From: JABSSA01 sp039984715
GTDB taxonomy: Bacteria > Pseudomonadota > Alphaproteobacteria > Rhodobacterales > Rhodobacteraceae
DNA length: 64,000 bases
Direction: 5' to 3'
NCBI GenBank assembly: GCA_039984715.1
Contig: JBDWUA010000008.1
Location: forward strand, 248,001 to 312,000
Shown: positions 26,020 to 34,145 of the stretch, piece by piece
How positions within the stretch are numbered: the stretch's first letter is position 1
Layout of the letters: each line of letters opens with the position of its first letter
Translations under genes and position numbers: made by a program
Notes under the pieces: model-generated
Seen by the model: only the letters and a program-made list of their open reading frames with translations
What the model was told of the DNA's origin: nothing
Databases searched by the model: none

Positions 26020-26501
26020 TCGCGCAATCCTTTCACGGTCACGCGCACGCCACGCCGCTGGACCAAGTGTATTTGACCTACGAAGACCGGTTCCTGCGGC
26101 GTAAGGTTTTAACGTTGCAATCGGGCGCATCTCTTCTTGTAGATTTGCCCAACACAACGTCATTGGATCATGGCGGTGTCTTAGTCACACAAAGTGGTGA
26201 AATCACAGTTCTTGCCGCACCCGAAGCGCTGTTTGAAGTCACCGGAGACGACTTGCCACGCATAGCTTGGCATATTGGCAATCGGCATACGCCTTGTCAG
26301 ATCGAAAACACCCGCCTTTTGATCCAGCAAGATCACGTCATGGCTGACATGCTAAGTAAAATCGGGGCCAAGGTATGCGAAGTGATTGAACCTTTCACAC
26401 CAGAAGGTGGCGCATATGGCTTTGGCCGTACACATGGTCACAGCCACGGCCACAAGCATGAAACCGGGCACGAAAACGGGCACTCGCATTCGCATGACTG
26501 A
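26013..26501 (+). CDS. ureE: Urease accessory protein UreE (nickel metallochaperone)
   Basis: Nickel-binding protein that donates Ni2+ during urease maturation. 162 residues. Two-domain UreE layout: an N-terminal peptide-binding domain and a C-terminal metal-binding domain with IAWHIGNRHTPCQIE, then a histidine-rich tail from about residue 139 (HGHSHGHKHETGHENGHSHS). It overlaps ureF by 8 bp. No urease structural genes lie upstream; the neighbour is the VPLPA-CTERM gene. Confidence 0.93.
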   Translation: MLIAQSFHGHAHATPLDQVYLTYEDRFLRRKVLTLQSGASLLVDLPNTTSLDHGGVLVTQSGEITVLAAPEALFEVTGDDLPRIAWHIGNRHTPCQIENTRLLIQQDHVMADMLSKIGAKVCEVIEPFTPEGGAYGFGRTHGHSHGHKHETGHENGHSHSHD

Positions 26502-27132
26502 TCCATTGCTGCATCTTGTGCAATGGATGTCGCCATCCTTCCCCATCGGAGCATTTGCCTATTCCAGCGGTCTCGAAACCGAGATCGCCGAAAGCAGGAT
26601 CACAACCGCTGCCCACCTTGAAGAATGGTTGAAGGGTGTTTGCACGTACGGTGCTGCACATTCAGACGTCGTTTTGCTGAATGCCAGTTATGCAGCGTCC
26701 ACAGAAGAACGATTGAACGTCGATGCAATCGCGCGTGCATTTTGTCCAAGTGCCGAACGTTTAAAAGAAACGGACCTGCAAGGCACTGCTTTTTGCGGCA
26801 CCGTAAATGCACTTTGGTCGCTTGGGTTACCAAGGTTGACCTACCCTGTGGCCGTTGGTGCCGCAGCACAGGCCAAACACATACCAATTGAACAAACCGC
26901 CCCCCTTTTCTTACACGCAACACTATCCAATCTGGTTTCTGTTGCGGTGCGCTTGGTTCCATTGGGACAGACCGAAGGCCAGCGCGTTTTGTCAAACCTA
27001 TCGGCACACATTGCCGGCATTTGCTCAGATGCAATGGCGACGCCACTCAGCGCGATATCTTCGTCGGCATTTGCATCCGACATCGCCTCGATGCGGCATG
27101 AAACACTGGACACAAGGATTTTCCGAACATGA
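26494..27132 (+). CDS. ureF: Urease accessory protein UreF
   Basis: 212 residues from the ATG at 26494, which lies within the last codons of ureE. LLHLVQWMSPSFPIGAFAYSSGLE is the UreF hallmark (SFPIGxFxxSxGLE), and the rest is alpha-helical. UreF gates UreG GTPase activity in the UreDFG-apourease complex. The longer frame upstream is the antiphase of the ureE His-rich tail and is rejected. It overlaps ureG by ATGA. Confidence 0.92.
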   Translation: MTDPLLHLVQWMSPSFPIGAFAYSSGLETEIAESRITTAAHLEEWLKGVCTYGAAHSDVVLLNASYAASTEERLNVDAIARAFCPSAERLKETDLQGTAFCGTVNALWSLGLPRLTYPVAVGAAAQAKHIPIEQTAPLFLHATLSNLVSVAVRLVPLGQTEGQRVLSNLSAHIAGICSDAMATPLSAISSSAFASDIASMRHETLDTRIFRT

Positions 27133-27755
27133 CCCAGATGAACGGTCCGTTGCGCATCGGAATTGGCGGCCCTGTTGGTGCAGGTAAAACCACCCTGACG
27201 GCAGAGCTTGCCAAAGCTCTTAAGGATCAACATTCCATCGGTGTTATCACCAACGACATTTACACCCGAGAAGACGCCGAAGAATTGATGCGTCGCCAAA
27301 TCCTGCCGAACGATCGCATCATTGGTGTGGAAACAGGTGGTTGCCCGCATACGGCCATCCGCGAAGACGCCTCTATCAATTTGGCGGCCGTCGCGCAGAT
27401 GCGTGAACGTCATCCAGATATAGAAGTCATTTTGATTGAATCGGGTGGTGACAATTTGTCAGCCACCTTTTCGCCAGAGCTGGCAGACATAACCTTATAT
27501 GTCATCGACACCGCAGCCGGAGAAGAAATCCCCCGCAAAGGTGGTCCTGCGATTACCAAGTCAGACTTGCTGATCATCAACAAAACGGATCTTGCACCGC
27601 ATGTTGGTGCATCACTTGACGTAATGGACCGGGATGCAACGCGGATGCGTTCTGGAAAACCGTTTGTGTTCTCTGCCTTGCGCCATGGAACTGGTGTTGA
27701 CGAAATACTTTCGCATGTACGTCAATTATCAGGTCTGGGGTTTCAAGCGGCCTGA
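27129..27755 (+). CDS. ureG: Urease accessory GTPase UreG
   Basis: SIMIBI-class GTPase that couples GTP hydrolysis to nickel insertion. 208 residues. P-loop GGPVGAGKTTL (about 13-23), the nickel-binding CPH motif in ETGGCPHTAIRED (Cys72, His74), ESGGDNLSATF and the guanine-specificity NKTD are all present, so the protein looks functional. It is the last of the ureEFG run and is followed by a 730-bp region holding a decayed transposase. Confidence 0.95.
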   Translation: MTQMNGPLRIGIGGPVGAGKTTLTAELAKALKDQHSIGVITNDIYTREDAEELMRRQILPNDRIIGVETGGCPHTAIREDASINLAAVAQMRERHPDIEVILIESGGDNLSATFSPELADITLYVIDTAAGEEIPRKGGPAITKSDLLIINKTDLAPHVGASLDVMDRDATRMRSGKPFVFSALRHGTGVDEILSHVRQLSGLGFQAA

Positions 27756-28485
27756 TCCCTAAACCAGTAAGCGTCGTCGGTACAACGACTGCATTTTTGA
27801 ATGCCACCTATTCAATAGGCCGTTCATTTGGAGCCGTCGCATTGGCCGGTCAATTTGGCCAGCTTTTGCGCTGTTAGTTGACGTATGCCGGGCAATACGT
27901 TGGCAATTGCGCAATTCGTTTTCGTCTCAGGACATTGTCGACCTTCCTGCCGAACGAGGCCACGGTTGAGCGACCATTTTTTTAAGGGTCCAGAAATTTG
28001 ATTCTCAAAAAGCAAAGCGTACCGAAAAACATTTGCGTCGCGCGAGCCTCAAATGACACGAGGACGAGATAAAACCTCTGTTGTAGGCAAACAACTGATC
28101 GACAACGGTCATGCTGCCATGAAGCGGGTCTAGGATACCGACAGAACTTTCGATCTTTACGATCGGTCAAAACAACAATACGCGCGATTGAGGCGATCCC
28201 GAACATCAATACAGATATCCGGTTTTCCCAACATCTGTTCCCAGCCTAATGAAATAGTATCCCCCCCCACTAATCAAACAGTCGAGGCCAAATAACGCAA
28301 CAGTTCTCTTAATTTAATACGAATTTCATTAACTCCTGAATGATGCTTCAATTTTTTGATCACTGTATTCCAAACCCAATTAAAAACGCATCCCGACGAC
28401 GTTAAATAAAATTGAATTCGATCTTCTCCAAAATTTCGCCACAAATCCATAACAAGATTATGATGATCAATCGGAGACGCCCGTT
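27756..28485. other. 730-bp gene-free region with IS relic and AT-rich leader
   Basis: No intact gene is seen. The first half contains a decayed IS6-type transposase (separate entry). The second half (about 28210-28485) is clearly AT-rich compared with the rest of the window, has a run of eight C at 28261-28268, and forms the leader of the secreted DUF4034-like gene, whose ribosome-binding site GGAG is at about 28473. Confidence 0.7.
27841..28080 (+). pseudogene. Decayed IS6-family transposase fragment
   Basis: Reading frame 1 from 27841 carries WPAFALLVDV, AIRWQLRNSFSSQDIVDL, PAERGHG, a stop, then ATIFLRVQKFD and HLRRASLK, a stop, HEDE. This parallels the N-terminal half of IS6-family transposases (xxRWYLRYxLSYRDIxxLxAERG, TIxRWVxKF, then WHLDE with the first catalytic Asp). 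The two internal stops are both TGA; the second sits where the family has Trp (TGG). The catalytic core beyond DE is not recognisable. The alignment is from memory of the family, so the family name is probable rather than proven. Confidence 0.6.
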
Positions 28486-30117
28486 ATGCGAATTTTTCTC
28501 AAGCTTTGTATTTGTCTGTGCGTTGCTATTGGTACGGCTGTGGCCGCGGCAAACAAAACCGAAGAGCAGGTGTTCGAATATGCGGTGAGCGGCGATTTTG
28601 AAGCGTTGGAAAACGTGTTTTCGCAAGCTCAAGAACGATATCTTGCAAAAGAAATCTCTGCCGATGACATGCGCGACCTTATGCGGCCCTTGCAGAGCAC
28701 CCATCCCGACGTGACACGGACTCTTCTGTCTTGGGTGAATGCCGATCCCGAAAGTGCATTTGCTCACATCGCTTTAGCTTGGAACATACAAGTGCGTGCA
28801 GCACAGATGCGAGGCCCCAAAGCACGCCGATCAATACATCGCGACGCGTATTCAGAATTCAATGCACAAAATCAAAGCGCGGCGAAACACGCGCGTCACG
28901 CGTACAAATTGGACCCGGACTTAATTCCCGCTTCCGACGCAATGATAACAATGCCGGTGTACATTCAAGGAATGCGCGACCCACTTCTGACATTGCGATT
29001 GATTATGCAGAAGCATCCGAATTGGGGGTCTTTGTCCCGTGGTCTGTATGCAGCTAATCCCGGCTGGGGGGGCATACCGCAAGATGTGCAAGAGCTCTGT
29101 GACGAGTTTGCCCCATTTGTACCGCCCGGAAATCAGATCAATATGACACTGCGCTGCTACTATTTTGGGTGGGGTAAGTACTATACGCGACAAGCTGCTA
29201 AATGGTTGGACGAAACGCGTGAAGATGCGGCTCTTGACAGTGCTTTGGACGAAATGCGGGTGCGATTTATCGCGAACCCGTGGATCAAGTCACGCAAAAC
29301 ACCCGAAGATATCAAATTTGCCCGTTCTTTCATCCGTAATCATCCGCAGCCATGGGACTATGTAGACTTGGCAAGACGGTGGGACAGGATTGCACCACGA
29401 AACAGTAGCGAAGATCCCTATTTGTCGGACGAAATTCTGGGCAATGGGTTCGTACCTGCGTTGGCACGTCTCGAAAAGGACCCGTTAAACAAGACGATCT
29501 TGGACTTTCTCGCAAATGCGATTGAAGCCAAACGTATGGAACCGAACCGTATTGAGCTTGGAACAGACCCAGATCTATCGCAATTGAACCGCATGATTTT
29601 AGAAAGGCGATTGGTGGCGGCTCCGTACACATCGCAAAGTTGGTTAGACTATGCCTTTGAGCTTAGCGGAGCCTATGACGCCGCCGACAAAGCAAAAGCG
29701 GACTCCGCTTTCACCAATGCCATTTACTATTCAACGAACCCGGCAACTGTGCTCAGGAGTTATCTGTTTCAGCTTAATCGGCGCATTGAACGCTGGCAGC
29801 ACTATGCTGTCCTGCAGCACGCGCCCAGACAAGATCATCAAATCGCAGAGCGTGACTATATACTGACTCTGGATCCTGATGCGGATATGTTTTGCCCCTA
29901 TTTGCGTGCTTTTCGCGTTTATGAATTTGAATGCGCTGTCGCGCCTGCAGGCGTGGGAAATTGTACGAAAGGCAGTGGGTTAAGAATCAACGATACCGAT
30001 TATGGTGAGTTGGCGCAGGAAATAGCCAATCGTCCTGCCTGTGCACCATTGATGGAAGCAAGCTATGAAGAGCTTCAGTTTAACCAACTCCCCGTTAAAT
30101 TACCTGCGTTGGACTGA
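28486..30117 (+). CDS. Secreted DUF4034-like protein
   Basis: 543 residues with an N-terminal signal peptide (about 1-21, MRIFLKLCICLCVAIGTAVA). The body is helical, with the pattern LDPDLIPASDAM, MQKHPNWGSLSRGLYAANPGWGG and a conserved upstream AHIALAW segment, which resembles DUF4034 proteins. The C-terminal part has four or more cysteines (CPYL, FECAV, NCTKG, PACAP) that may form disulfides in the periplasm. No enzymatic motif is seen. It is flanked by an AT-rich leader and an IS fossil, and codons look a little more AT-rich than in neighbours, so recent acquisition is possible. Confidence 0.6.
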   Translation: MRIFLKLCICLCVAIGTAVAAANKTEEQVFEYAVSGDFEALENVFSQAQERYLAKEISADDMRDLMRPLQSTHPDVTRTLLSWVNADPESAFAHIALAWNIQVRAAQMRGPKARRSIHRDAYSEFNAQNQSAAKHARHAYKLDPDLIPASDAMITMPVYIQGMRDPLLTLRLIMQKHPNWGSLSRGLYAANPGWGGIPQDVQELCDEFAPFVPPGNQINMTLRCYYFGWGKYYTRQAAKWLDETREDAALDSALDEMRVRFIANPWIKSRKTPEDIKFARSFIRNHPQPWDYVDLARRWDRIAPRNSSEDPYLSDEILGNGFVPALARLEKDPLNKTILDFLANAIEAKRMEPNRIELGTDPDLSQLNRMILERRLVAAPYTSQSWLDYAFELSGAYDAADKAKADSAFTNAIYYSTNPATVLRSYLFQLNRRIERWQHYAVLQHAPRQDHQIAERDYILTLDPDADMFCPYLRAFRVYEFECAVAPAGVGNCTKGSGLRINDTDYGELAQEIANRPACAPLMEASYEELQFNQLPVKLPALD

Positions 30118-30168
30118 CGCCCCAACGCAGTAGAAACGAGCTCATCGGGATTGTTGGGCTCTAAGCGA

Positions 30169-31281
30169 TCAAAACTCCACGACGGCTCTGATTGATTTGC
30201 CTTGGTGCATCAAATCAAAGCCGTGGTTGATCTCGTCCAGTGTCAGCTTGTGGGTGATCATCGGGTCGATCTCGATTTTGCCGTCCATGTACCAATCCAC
30301 GATCTTGGGTACATCCGTGCGCCCTTTGGCCCCGCCAAACGCCGTGCCGCGCCAGACCCGGCCCGTGACCAGTTGGAATGGGCGCGTCGCGATTTCTGCA
30401 CCTGCCGGGGCCACGCCGATAATGATGCTTTCGCCCCACCCCTTATGCGCGGCCTCAAGGGCTGTGCGCATCACGTCCACATTGCCAGTGGCGTCAAACG
30501 TGTAATCCGCACCGCCGCCCGTCAGCTCGACCAGATGCGCGACCATATCGCCATCCACTTTGGACGGATTCACAAAGTCGGTCAGGCCAAAATGGCGCGC
30601 CATGGTTTCTTTGTCGTCGTTCAGATCAACGCCCACGATCTGATCGCACCCGGCCATGCGCAGCCCTTGGATCACGTTCAACCCGATGCCGCCCAGACCA
30701 AAGACCACCGCACGGCTGCCGATTTCAACCTTGGCCGTGTTGATCACCGCCCCAATGCCCGTCGTCACGCCACATCCGATGTAACAAACCTTGTCAAAGG
30801 GCGCGTCCTTGCGGATCTTGGCCAGCGCAATTTCCGGCACAACCGTGTGGTTGGCAAAGGTCGAACAGCCCATATAGTGGTGGATCGGCGTGCCATCGAG
30901 CATGGAAAACCGCGTTGATCCATCCGGCAACAGCCCCGCCCCTTGGGTCGCGCGCACCTTTTGGCACAGGTTGGTTTTCGGGTTCAGGCAATATTCGCAT
31001 TCGCGACATTCGGGCGTGTACAGAGGGATCACATGGTCGCCCACTTCCAAGGACGTCACGCCTTCGCCGACTTCTAAAACAACGCCCGCGCCTTCATGGC
31101 CCAGAATGGCCGGAAAGATGCCTTCGGGGTCTGCGCCAGACCGCGTGAATTCGTCCGTGTGGCACAATCCCGTCGCTTTGATCTCAACAAGAACCTCACC
31201 CGCACGAGGTCCATCAAGTTCAACCTCCATAATCTCAAGCGGTTGACCGGCGGCAACTGCGACTGCGGCTCGTGTTCTCAT
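30169..31281 (-). CDS. frmA: S-(hydroxymethyl)glutathione dehydrogenase / class III alcohol dehydrogenase
   Basis: NAD-dependent zinc enzyme that oxidises S-hydroxymethylglutathione to S-formylglutathione in formaldehyde removal. 370 residues. Catalytic zinc ligands are Cys40 (GLCHTDE) and His62-Glu63 (LGHEGAG); the structural zinc site is C92-C95-C98-C106. FGLGGIGLNVIQG binds NAD. The start at 31281 is preferred because GAAGGA lies 9 bp upstream and MRTRAAVA is the usual N-terminus; an ATG 9 bases earlier sits directly on the ribosome-binding site. The next enzyme, S-formylglutathione hydrolase, is encoded 23 kb away at 53981. Confidence 0.95.
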   Translation of the reverse strand: MRTRAAVAVAAGQPLEIMEVELDGPRAGEVLVEIKATGLCHTDEFTRSGADPEGIFPAILGHEGAGVVLEVGEGVTSLEVGDHVIPLYTPECRECEYCLNPKTNLCQKVRATQGAGLLPDGSTRFSMLDGTPIHHYMGCSTFANHTVVPEIALAKIRKDAPFDKVCYIGCGVTTGIGAVINTAKVEIGSRAVVFGLGGIGLNVIQGLRMAGCDQIVGVDLNDDKETMARHFGLTDFVNPSKVDGDMVAHLVELTGGGADYTFDATGNVDVMRTALEAAHKGWGESIIIGVAPAGAEIATRPFQLVTGRVWRGTAFGGAKGRTDVPKIVDWYMDGKIEIDPMITHKLTLDEINHGFDLMHQGKSIRAVVEF

Positions 31282-31713
31282 GACAGACATTCCTTCGTTC
31301 TAATTTCCAGTCATTCACACGCGTCACAGGGGGTGAGTCAATGATCGGAAAATGCATTGGCACATTATTCCCCGCTAGGTTGTGATATCAGCACGTCAGA
31401 AACGCCAATACTAAAATTCGCCGATACAGGTTATGCGAACGGGAACAGATTTAACCACCGTCGGTTCGGCATTGAACCACCTGCCAAAAGCAAGCAACGG
31501 TTCATCAACCCCATGCAATCCTGACGATTTGAACCGCTCGGACATTCAGCAAAAAGACGCGTTTGGGCGATAATGCGCTCGGTTTAATGGAAATCTGTGT
31601 TTGTTTGGAAACGGATTTAAGTCTTAGTTCGCTTACAGGCATAAAATTATTGGCCTTCGCGGAGTTGACCTCATAGCGTTGCGCGCAAATCAATTGATAA
31701 AGCGGAATTTCAT
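31282..31713. other. 432-bp intergenic region without a recognised gene
   Basis: Divergent promoter region between frmA (minus) and the IMDH-like gene (plus). Short frames crossing it have no recognisable protein and overlap real genes antisense. No terminator or clear operator was found. Confidence 0.5.
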
Positions 31714-32811
31714 ATGGTGCCTCGTGCCCACATTTGCACCATCCCCGGCGATGGCATTGGGCAAAACGTAACCGAGGCAGCTTTGGCCGTTGCAGACGCG
31801 GCCCTCTCAAAATGCGGGTTACCGAAGCTGCACCGCGATGTCGTAAATGCGGGCGCGGGATATTTCCGCGAGACCGGGCGCGATATTGAACCAAACGGTG
31901 AAGACCGTGCCAAATCAGCAGATGCAGTTTTTCTGGGCGCGATTGGGTTACCGTCTATCAGGCACAAAGACGGTACAGAAATTTCCCCGCATTTGCGCCT
32001 GCGCGATCAGATGGAACTGTATGCTGGCGTCAGACCCGTGCGTGCCTATCCAAACGCTCCGCAAAGGTTGGCAGATCCCCGCGCGGCAGGCATTGATCTC
32101 GTGATCTTGCGCGAATCCACAGAAGGGTTGTTTTATTCTGCAGCCGTGCATGGTCGATCCGACATCAGGGGTGACACCGAAGTCCGCGACACATTGCGAA
32201 TCACACGAAATGTCACCGAACGATTGCACGCATTTGCGTTTAAGCTTGCACAAAAGCGCAAAGAACGAGGCCAAACTGCGCGGGTGACCTGTGTCGACAA
32301 AGCCAATGTTTTTGCGTCCATGGCCTTCTTTCGAAAAATATTTGACGAAATCCGTCAATCGCACCCCGATGCACAGGCCGATTACAACTATGTTGATGCC
32401 ATGGCGCTTGATCTTGTGCGTCAGCCTTGGGCGTTTGACATTTTGGTCATGGAAAACATGTTCGGGGACATCCTGTCAGACTTGGCCGGTGGTTTGGTCG
32501 GCGGCATGGGTATGGCTGCATGCGCCGAACTGGGCGACGCACATGGGTTGTTTCAACCCGCACATGGCAGCGCCCCAGACATCGCGGGACAAGACAAAGC
32601 CAACCCCTTGGCGGCCATACTTTCGGGCGCTTTGATGCTGGATTACTTGGCGGACCGATTTGATACCCCTGCATATGCCAAAGCTGGATTGTTGATCGAC
32701 GCCGCCATCGAAAAAGGTTTTGCCGCCAATGACATCCGCCCCATGGAATTTGGCGGAGACATGGGCACAAAAGCCGTCACCAATACAATTTTGAAAACTC
32801 TGGAGGCCTAA
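31714..32811 (+). CDS. Isopropylmalate/isocitrate/tartrate dehydrogenase family enzyme
   Basis: Beta-hydroxyacid oxidative decarboxylase of 365 residues. ICTIPGDGIGQNVTEAAL, HLRLRDQMELYAGVRPVR (substrate-contacting arginines), RESTEGLFY, VDKANVF (catalytic lysine), NMFGDILSDLAGGLVGGMGM (metal-binding aspartates) and HGSAPDIAGQDKANP (NAD site) are present. It differs from typical LeuB and is not beside leuC/leuD. Its partner two bases downstream is a Gfo/Idh/MocA oxidoreductase, which suggests a catabolic role on a substituted malate or tartrate. The exact substrate is unresolved. Confidence 0.85.
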   Translation: MVPRAHICTIPGDGIGQNVTEAALAVADAALSKCGLPKLHRDVVNAGAGYFRETGRDIEPNGEDRAKSADAVFLGAIGLPSIRHKDGTEISPHLRLRDQMELYAGVRPVRAYPNAPQRLADPRAAGIDLVILRESTEGLFYSAAVHGRSDIRGDTEVRDTLRITRNVTERLHAFAFKLAQKRKERGQTARVTCVDKANVFASMAFFRKIFDEIRQSHPDAQADYNYVDAMALDLVRQPWAFDILVMENMFGDILSDLAGGLVGGMGMAACAELGDAHGLFQPAHGSAPDIAGQDKANPLAAILSGALMLDYLADRFDTPAYAKAGLLIDAAIEKGFAANDIRPMEFGGDMGTKAVTNTILKTLEA

Positions 32812-32812
32812 T

Positions 32813-33841
32813 ATGGCACCCTTAAATGTAGTCGTCGTCGGACTTGGATATTTCAGCCAGTTCCATATGCGTGCATGGGTCGCGAACCCCAATGCACGCC
32901 TTGCCGCGGTTTGTGATACAAACACTGAACGGGCAACCAAAGTCGGGAACGCATTTCAAACTCAAGCCTTTTTCGACATTTCGGAAATGCTGGAAAACAC
33001 CGAAGCGCAAATTGTCGACATTGTTGCACCCCCATCGGCGCACGCGGAATTGGTGCGCGCATCTTTGGCCCCTGATCGCGTGGTCATATGCCAAAAACCG
33101 TTCTGCAAATCGATAGCCGAGGCAGAAGCTGTCATCGCAGAAGCCGACGCTGTCGGTGCGCAAATTGTCATTCACGAAAACTTCCGCTTTCAACCTTGGC
33201 ATCGGGAAATCAAAGATTTCTTAGACCAAGAAAAAATGGGAACTGTTTGGCAAGCGCGTTTTGCCCTGCGCCCGGGCGACGGGCGCGGCGCCGATGCCTA
33301 TCTGTCACGACAACCTGCCTTTCAAACAATGCCTCGGTTGCTCATTCAAGAAACTGGCGTGCATTTCCTCGACTTGTTCCGATGGATGTTTGGCGACGTC
33401 AAAAGCATCTATTGTGAGATACGGCGTTTGAATTTCATCCTCGAAGGCGAAGACGCAGGGTTTGTCATCATGGAACACGAGACTGGCACACGTTCCATTT
33501 TTGACGGGAACCGGTTGGGCGATCTCGTCACAAATGACCCCAGAAGAACGATGGGTGTTATGGATATCGAAGGCGACACTGGCACTTTATCGCTGGACAG
33601 CAATGGACGTCTTTGGTTGCGAAAGTTTGGCGAAAGAACACCCGAGCTTTTGCCGTTAACACGGCCTATGGATGCGCGCAGTTTTGGGGGTGGATGTGTG
33701 GCTGCGTTGATCGATCATGTTGTTGATGCCACGCTGTCCGGAGAAACGCCTGAGAATACCGCACGTGAATATCTACCCGTGATGCACCTGACCGAAGCGG
33801 CGTATACATCCGCGGACCAAGGGCAAAAAATCAAGTTCTAA
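32813..33841 (+). CDS. Gfo/Idh/MocA family NAD(P)-dependent oxidoreductase
   Basis: 342 residues. N-terminal Rossmann domain LNVVVVGLGYFSQFHMRAW and the family segment VVICQKPFCKS (a variant of the catalytic EKP motif in which Glu is replaced by Gln). The C-terminal alpha/beta domain includes QETGVHFLDLFRWMFG with the conserved histidine. It starts one base after the stop of the preceding dehydrogenase, so the pair is an operon. Members oxidise sugars, inositols and related polyols; the substrate here is unknown. Confidence 0.88.
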   Translation: MAPLNVVVVGLGYFSQFHMRAWVANPNARLAAVCDTNTERATKVGNAFQTQAFFDISEMLENTEAQIVDIVAPPSAHAELVRASLAPDRVVICQKPFCKSIAEAEAVIAEADAVGAQIVIHENFRFQPWHREIKDFLDQEKMGTVWQARFALRPGDGRGADAYLSRQPAFQTMPRLLIQETGVHFLDLFRWMFGDVKSIYCEIRRLNFILEGEDAGFVIMEHETGTRSIFDGNRLGDLVTNDPRRTMGVMDIEGDTGTLSLDSNGRLWLRKFGERTPELLPLTRPMDARSFGGGCVAALIDHVVDATLSGETPENTAREYLPVMHLTEAAYTSADQGQKIKF

Positions 33842-34145
33842 GCGGCTGATATGTGCATTTTGGTCTGTAACATCAGGGTTCGCAGGGTTTGCTCCCTTGC
33901 CGAAGAAAAAGTCGTCATTTGGGGTGCACAAAACCGAGATCATTGAGCGCGTGTGTTAAGAGGTTCTTGTCACCCGTAGGTTCATGATAAGTGCGACTTC
34001 GTGCTGCCACGGTTAAATTTTGCCCTCGCCTCTTGCCTCACGCCATCCGAACCAAAACCGCAATGAACAAAAGCCGCGTACATGCTGGCTTCAATTTCCT
34101 TTGCGAGAGGATTAAAAGACATCCAAACACAACAAGGTCAGGCAG
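33842..34145. other. 304-bp intergenic leader of gpmI
   Basis: No gene, repeat or clear terminator was recognised. The segment presumably carries the gpmI promoter; no convincing boxes could be assigned. Confidence 0.4.

Noticed and set aside
30118..30168. Possible bidirectional terminator (CCCAAC/GTTGGG) between the DUF4034-like gene and frmA
   Set aside because: The stem is short, the loop long and no T-run follows; evidence too weak.
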